From Corynebacterium haematomassiliense (GTDB taxonomy: Bacteria > Actinomycetota > Actinomycetes > Mycobacteriales > Mycobacteriaceae): a stretch of 64,000 bases of DNA. Every line of letters starts with the position of its first letter. The first letter of the stretch is position 1. Below, one piece after another: positions 59,785-64,000 of the stretch. The position numbers and the translations under genes are program-made. The DNA lies in assembly GCF_013978595.1 (NCBI RefSeq), contig NZ_JACDTZ010000001.1:1178001-1242000 (forward strand). Reading direction: 5' to 3'. The notes below the pieces were generated by a model. The model saw only the letters and a program-made list of their open reading frames with translations, was not told the DNA's origin and made no database searches.

Positions 59785-60552
59785 TTACGGCTCGAAGGTG
59801 GCGCCGGCCTTGCCCAGGATGATCTCGCCGTCAAACTCGGTGCGGGCAGCGGCGAGGACCTCCTCCGGGTCCGTCCACGGCTGGATGTGCACCAGCACCA
59901 GGGTCTTCACCCCTGCTTCGCGAGCGATGCGGCCAGCTTCCTTACCGGACAGGTGCATGCCCTCCGCCTTGCCTTCGGAGGTTGCGCCCCAGGCGGCTTC
60001 GCAGAGGAAGTAGTCGGCGTTGCGTGCGGCGTCGATGAGCGTTGGCGTGTACCCGGAGTCGCCGGAGAACGTGATGACCTTGCCGGCGGCGTCCTCGATG
60101 CGCAGCGCATGCGACTCTTGTGCCGGGTGGATCACGTCGAACGGCGTGATGGTCAGACCGCTGAGTTGCTCCGGCTGCCCGGCGCGCCAGGTGGTGAACT
60201 CGAAGGTGTCCGTAAAGTCGTCCTGCTCCCCCGGCGCGTCCGCGCTCATCCGCCCCAAGTGCTCCGGCGCGTACGAGGGGCCGATCAGCCGGTGGCGCTG
60301 CTGCGCCGGGGCCGAGGGGTGGTAACGGCGCCACACAAGCAGCGACGGGAAGTCCGAGCAGTGGTCGGCGTGAAGATGGCTGAAGATGACGTGCGCCGCA
60401 GACGGGTCGAACCGCTCCTGCATGGCGGCGAGCGCTCCCGGACCGAAGTCCATCACCACATCCGTTTCACCAGGCACGGAGATGACGTAGGAGGAAGCTG
60501 GGTTACCGGGCGCGGCCAGGCTCCCGGAGCACCCGAGGATGGTCAACTGCAT
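59785..60552 (-). CDS. Metallo-beta-lactamase-fold hydrolase (Rv1339-like)
   Basis: 255 residues from ATG 60552. MBL fold with the metal motif IFSHLHADHCSDFPSL, DVIHPAQESHALRIED, TFSGDSGYTPTLID and the final VLVHIQPW. Position between murI and rph equals that of M. tuberculosis Rv1339, reported as an atypical cyclic-nucleotide phosphodiesterase; that function here is inferred from synteny. 182 bp separate it from murI; that gap has no gene. Confidence 0.88.
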   Translation of the reverse strand: MQLTILGCSGSLAAPGNPASSYVISVPGETDVVMDFGPGALAAMQERFDPSAAHVIFSHLHADHCSDFPSLLVWRRYHPSAPAQQRHRLIGPSYAPEHLGRMSADAPGEQDDFTDTFEFTTWRAGQPEQLSGLTITPFDVIHPAQESHALRIEDAAGKVITFSGDSGYTPTLIDAARNADYFLCEAAWGATSEGKAEGMHLSGKEAGRIAREAGVKTLVLVHIQPWTDPEEVLAAARTEFDGEIILGKAGATFEP

Positions 60553-60734
60553 GGAATCACTCTGCCATGAATGGGGCACATTTTCCTAGTGAATCCTTAA
60601 ATTCTCCTAGTTGTGTGGCTGACCGAGCCTCATCCCCCAATTAGAGATCCAGCCCACTCAACCAGCATTACAGCTGGAAGGCGGGCTGAACTATTACCCC
60701 TGATCAAAACCGCACTCTGACCGGCTGTCAAGCC

Positions 60735-61544
60735 CTAATCGCGGCCCACGGCGTGCACCGGCGGGGCGAGGAAGCGCCGGGCGAGCGCGTCGAAGGTGTC
60801 GGGGTCGCCGGTGGATTCGAAGATGTGGGTGGGGGCGGCAGTGGCGCTATTAAGCATGTCGCCCTCCGTGAGCACCCGCAGCACATCCTTCGAGGTCTCC
60901 TCGGCGGAGGAGACGAGCGCGACCTCGTCGCCGATGGCCAGCTGGATCACGCCGGAGAGCAGCGGGTAGTGGGTGCAGCCGAGCACGAGCGTGTCCACGT
61001 CCGCGTCGCGCAGCGGCGCCAAATAGCCCCGGGCTACCTCGAGGACTTCCTTGCCGGAGGTCTTGCCCTGCTCCACAAACGGCACGAACTCCGGGCAGGC
61101 CTGGGCGGTGACCTCAAGGCCCGGGTGGATGGAAAACAGGTCCTGGTACGCGCCGGACTTCACGGTGCCTTCGGTGCCGATCACGCCGATTTTGTTGTTG
61201 CGCGTGGTGGCGATTGCGCGGCGCACGGCGGGCTGGATCACCTCGATGACGGGGATGTCGTAGCGCTCGCGGGCGTCGTGAAGGAACGCGGCGGTGGCGG
61301 TGTTGCAGGCGATGACCAGCATCTTGCAGCCGCGTTCCACCAGCTCGTCGGCGATGCGCTGCGAGTGCGCGCGCACGTCCGCGATCGGCTGCGGGCCATA
61401 GGGTCCGTGGGCGGTGTCGCCGATGTAGATCAGGGATTCGCCCGGCAGCTGGTCCATCACCGCGCGGGCGACGGTCAGGCCGCCGACGCCGGAATCGAAA
61501 AGTCCGATCGGTGCTGAGTTTGGGTTGCCGGCGAAAGTGTTCAC
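60735..61544 (-). CDS. murI: Glutamate racemase
   Basis: 269 residues. Supplies D-glutamate for peptidoglycan. [20 protein letters not shown], catalytic Cys in [12 protein letters not shown] and second Cys in [12 protein letters not shown], with [15 protein letters not shown] 61544 lies seven bases after TAGGAT, whose TAG is the stop codon of the rhomboid gene; leaderless initiation is likely. Lies in the conserved rhomboid-murI-hydrolase-rph order. Confidence 0.96.
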   Translation of the reverse strand: MNTFAGNPNSAPIGLFDSGVGGLTVARAVMDQLPGESLIYIGDTAHGPYGPQPIADVRAHSQRIADELVERGCKMLVIACNTATAAFLHDARERYDIPVIEVIQPAVRRAIATTRNNKIGVIGTEGTVKSGAYQDLFSIHPGLEVTAQACPEFVPFVEQGKTSGKEVLEVARGYLAPLRDADVDTLVLGCTHYPLLSGVIQLAIGDEVALVSSAEETSKDVLRVLTEGDMLNSATAAPTHIFESTGDPDTFDALARRFLAPPVHAVGRD

Positions 61545-61554
61545 GCCGGCAATC

Positions 61555-62406
61555 CTATCGCTGGCCAGGATTTTGCAACGAACGCGCTTTGGCCTCGCGC
61601 TTTGCCACCAGCTCTGGCGGGTCGTCGGAGGTGATCACCATGCCTGCGACCAGGCCGCCGATCGTGCCGAACAGGTGCGCCTGCCAGCTCACGCCCTCCG
61701 TGCCCGGAAGCAGCCCGAAGATCAGGCCGGAGTAGAAGAAGCCGAGGATAAGGCCGGTGATGATCTGGCTGATGGAGCGGTTGAAGAAGCCACGGATGAT
61801 CAGATACGCAAGCCACCCGTACACCAGCCCGGAGGCGCCGATGTGGTTCGTGCCCACACCGCCGAGCAGCCAGGTGCCTAAGCCCCCGATGATCACCACG
61901 AACGTGGTGACCTCCCAGAACACACGCTTGCCGGAGTAGCCCACCAAGAACGCGAAGATCGCGCCCGGGATCGAGTTGGAAATGATGTGCTCCAGATTCG
62001 CGTGGAGCAGCGGAGAGGTGAAAATGAACGGCAGGGAGGACACGTCCAACGGGTGAATGCCAAACGCCTGCAGCCACGGGAACACCAGCTCCAGGATGAA
62101 CACGACCCAGATGGTGGCGAGGAAGCCGCCGGCGAGCTTCAGGCCCGTTTGGCGCTGCGCCTTTCGCTTCGACACCCGTTTGGTTCCGGGGGTTTGGTTG
62201 TACTGGGGTTGGCCGAACTGGACTGGTTGGCCGTACTGTCCCTGCTGCTGCGGGGTCGCGTACGGGTTGTACGGCTGTGCAGGCTCGCCAAACGCCGGCT
62301 GCTGGCGCTCCGGGTGCGAGAACGGTCGCTGGAACGGCTTGCCGTAGCCCGGCTGCCCGGTCTGGCCGTAGCCCCAGCCCTCGGGGGTGTGGTTGTGTTC
62401 GCTCAT
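61555..62406 (-). CDS. Rhomboid-family intramembrane serine protease
   Basis: 283 residues. A Pro/Gln/Tyr-rich cytoplasmic start of about 95 residues ([16 protein letters not shown]) precedes six membrane helices. Catalytic Ser in [16 protein letters not shown] (GASG) and His in [15 protein letters not shown]. The loop [17 protein letters not shown] is the usual His-Asn region before helix 2. Cleaves single-pass membrane proteins in the bilayer; substrate unknown. Probably co-transcribed with murI. Confidence 0.93.
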   Translation of the reverse strand: MSEHNHTPEGWGYGQTGQPGYGKPFQRPFSHPERQQPAFGEPAQPYNPYATPQQQGQYGQPVQFGQPQYNQTPGTKRVSKRKAQRQTGLKLAGGFLATIWVVFILELVFPWLQAFGIHPLDVSSLPFIFTSPLLHANLEHIISNSIPGAIFAFLVGYSGKRVFWEVTTFVVIIGGLGTWLLGGVGTNHIGASGLVYGWLAYLIIRGFFNRSISQIITGLILGFFYSGLIFGLLPGTEGVSWQAHLFGTIGGLVAGMVITSDDPPELVAKREAKARSLQNPGQR

Positions 62407-62499
62407 CGTGGTTGGAGTCTAGCGGGTTCGCCGGATCCGGGCCGGGTGCGGCTGAGCGGTGGCGGACCGGAGGTCGTCGTAAAGCTGCGGGCGAAACCC

Positions 62500-63039
62500 C
62501 TAGCCCATGAGGGCTTCGAGGAGGGAGTCCTGGCAGAACGCGAGCCAGTCGATGAGGCGCTGGCGGTCCTCGCGCGCGGCCTCGCTGCCGGAGTCGTCCG
62601 CGGAGGCGTAGAGGCGCATGTCGTTGAGCGCGGCGATGAACTGGTGGGCCTCGTCCTCTTCGATGGTCACCTCGACGCCGCCGGTGGGACCGAGCGCGGT
62701 GTTGACCACCTGCAGGTTGATCAGCTTGGCCTTGATGATGTCGTTTTCGTGCAGGCTGCGAAGCAGGCCGTTGTCGCCGTCGAACTCCTCGTCGCCCTCG
62801 CGCTCGAAATTGGGCAAAAGGCGCGCCAGGCGCGGGTCCTCGGGTGCCTCGGTGTGGCCGGTAGCGACGCCGAGCATCTCCGCGAACTCGTCCTTCGGCG
62901 CGGACTGGGCACGCGCGATCAGCGCCTCGGACACGGTGGCGGTCAGGTCGCCGATGACCTCGCGCTCCATCGGGCCGAAAACGGTGGTGTATTTCGGCGT
63001 CGAGCGCATCAGTCCCTTCTTCTTACGCCACGGCTGCAT
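62500..63039 (-). CDS. DUF2017 family protein
   Basis: 179 residues. MQPWRKKKGLMRSTPKYTTV, FGPMEREVIGDLTATVSEAL and TEAPEDPRLARLLPNFERE are typical of this actinobacterial family, which regularly follows clpS. Helical, soluble, acidic in the middle. GGGGAGA ribosome site before ATG 63039, 10 bp after the clpS stop, so clpS-DUF2017 form an operon and a role with Clp adaptor function is conceivable but not shown. Confidence 0.92.
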   Translation of the reverse strand: MQPWRKKKGLMRSTPKYTTVFGPMEREVIGDLTATVSEALIARAQSAPKDEFAEMLGVATGHTEAPEDPRLARLLPNFEREGDEEFDGDNGLLRSLHENDIIKAKLINLQVVNTALGPTGGVEVTIEEDEAHQFIAALNDMRLYASADDSGSEAAREDRQRLIDWLAFCQDSLLEALMG

Positions 63040-63049
63040 CGATTCTCCC

Positions 63050-63394
63050 CTACCCTGCCTGCTGCATTGTGGCCCAAAGCCCCGCGGTATGCAGCTTCTT
63101 CACGTCGGTTTCCACCTTGTCCTTCTCGCCCGAGGAGACCACGGCTTTGCCCTCGGTGTGGACCTGCATCATCAGCTCTTGGGCGCGCTTGCGGTCGTAG
63201 CCCAGCACGGTCTGGAACACGTAGGTGACATAGCTCATCAGGTTGACCGGGTCGTCCCACACGATGCACAGCCAGGGCAGGTTCTCGCTCGTGGCCACGT
63301 CCACGTCGATGGCCTCGTCCAACTCCGGGGTTGCCAGCGGCGAACCCATGCGCTCCGCGCGGCTGGCCGCAGGAAAATCGGCTGAGGAAAACAT
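63050..63394 (-). CDS. clpS: ATP-dependent Clp protease adaptor ClpS
   Basis: 114 residues from ATG 63394, seven bases after TAAGGT (leaderless). [20 protein letters not shown] binds N-degrons, with [20 protein letters not shown] and [20 protein letters not shown] completing the domain. It delivers N-end-rule substrates to the Clp ATPase, connecting to clpP1P2 at the other end of the window. Longer upstream frame rejected because it crosses the promoter. Confidence 0.95.
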   Translation of the reverse strand: MFSSADFPAASRAERMGSPLATPELDEAIDVDVATSENLPWLCIVWDDPVNLMSYVTYVFQTVLGYDRKRAQELMMQVHTEGKAVVSSGEKDKVETDVKKLHTAGLWATMQQAG

Positions 63395-63400
63395 GTGCAC

Positions 63401-63432
63401 CACCTTACCTTCTCGTACCAGCAGGGTACGCT
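63401..63432. promoter_or_regulatory. Divergent leaderless promoters of clpS and pncB
   Basis: TAAGGT on the minus strand lies seven bases before ATG 63394, and TACGCT on the plus strand (63427-63432) eight bases before ATG 63441. The 46-bp gap has no ribosome site on either side. Confidence 0.6.
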
Positions 63433-63440
63433 GTCTCACC

Positions 63441-64000
63441 ATGAACGACACTCCCACCCACTCCACCGGCACGCGCGGCTCCACCGCGTTTTTCACGGAC
63501 ATGTACGAGCTGACCATGCTCGACGCCGCGATCAAGGACGGCACCGCGCAGCGCGACTGCGTCTTCGAGGTCTTCGGCCGCCGCATGCCCAACGAGCGCC
63601 GCTACGGCGTGGTCGCAGGCACTGAGCGGGTGCTCGACGCGATCACCAAGTTCCGCTTCACCCAAGACCAGCTGGATTCCGCGGACTTCCTCTCCCCTGA
63701 GGCGCGCGAGTACCTGGAAAACTACAGATTCTCCGGGCAGATCGACGGCTACCGCGAAGGCGAGCTGTACTTCCCGTACTCGCCGATTATGACGGTGCGC
63801 GGCACGTTCGCGGAGTGCGTGATCTTGGAGACGGTCCTTTTATCCATCCTCAACTCCGATTCCGCCGTGGCCTCGGCCGCGTCGCGCATGGTCTCGGCCG
63901 CGGACGGCCGCCCGATCATCGAGATGGGCTCGCGCCGCACCAACGAGCAGGCCGCCGTCTCCGCCGCGCGCGCGACCTACATCGCCGGCTTCAACGCCAC
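63441..64000 (+). CDS. pncB: Nicotinate phosphoribosyltransferase (partial)
   Basis: The first 186 codons; the gene runs off the right edge. [60 protein letters not shown] and [20 protein letters not shown] are typical of PncB. It converts nicotinate and PRPP to NaMN in NAD salvage, downstream of the nicotinamidase at 46999. A TACGCT box eight bases before ATG 63441 suggests leaderless initiation. Confidence 0.95.
   Translation, partial: MNDTPTHSTGTRGSTAFFTDMYELTMLDAAIKDGTAQRDCVFEVFGRRMPNERRYGVVAGTERVLDAITKFRFTQDQLDSADFLSPEAREYLENYRFSGQIDGYREGELYFPYSPIMTVRGTFAECVILETVLLSILNSDSAVASAASRMVSAADGRPIIEMGSRRTNEQAAVSAARATYIAGFNA

Overview
The window reads as chromosomal DNA of a GC-rich actinobacterium of the genus Corynebacterium or a close relative. 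Supporting evidence: two adjacent clpP genes; a mycolate-reductase-type SDR gene (cmrA) next to orn, as in mycolic-acid bacteria; the order clpS - DUF2017 - rhomboid - murI - metallo-hydrolase - rph - rdgB known from Mycobacterium and Corynebacterium; and many genes whose start codon lies 6-8 nt after a TAnnnT -10 box, which indicates leaderless transcripts. The species cannot be fixed from the sequence alone. Six tRNA genes are present (Pro-TGG, Gly-TCC, Arg-TCT, His-GTG, Lys-CTT, Leu-TAG). I saw no rRNA genes and no CRISPR array.

Layout. 1-3.4 kb: protein quality control (clpP2, clpP1, tig) and two tRNAs. 3.4-8.6 kb: a membrane protein, the electron transfer flavoprotein pair etfBA with a translationally coupled membrane protein carrying three GGEPWPP-type repeats, and an HNH nuclease-family gene. 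8.7-16.1 kb: a divergent seven-gene cluster (five glycosyltransferase genes, one of them a two-domain fusion, a WcbI-type protein and an N-formylglutamate amidohydrolase-family protein) fired from back-to-back leaderless promoters. 16-27.8 kb: housekeeping genes (rpiB, DsbA-like, pepN, metB, MscS-like, glbO, thioesterase, ettA, ssb, a CopD-CtaG membrane protein). 27.8-30.4 kb: tRNA-Arg followed by a scar of IS3 remnants that encloses two tiny secreted or membrane ORFs. 30.4-34.3 kb: an MHS-family transporter, a membrane protein plus winged-helix regulator pair, cmrA, orn and tRNA-His.

34,281-45,277 is the most remarkable part: an 11-kb genomic island integrated in the 3' end of tRNA-His, with a 40-bp identical att duplication at both ends. 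It holds an N-truncated tyrosine recombinase, a transposase-less 1,665-bp element with 26-bp terminal inverted repeats and an 8-bp target duplication, a TDT-family transporter with a divergent LysR regulator, several broken genes, and an IS21-family element that has split an AhpD-like gene and is itself split by an IS256-family element. Both of the latter insertions have intact 8-bp target duplications, so the order of events can be read.

45.3-64 kb returns to core genome: L,D-transpeptidase, tRNA-Lys, nicotinamidase, DUF305 protein, class F sortase, DUF3618 protein, Bcp peroxiredoxin, a 2,086-residue surface protein with nine VaFE-type repeats, tRNA-Leu, two small membrane protein genes, a lipoprotein, then rdgB-rph, a metallo-hydrolase, murI, rhomboid, DUF2017, clpS and the start of pncB.
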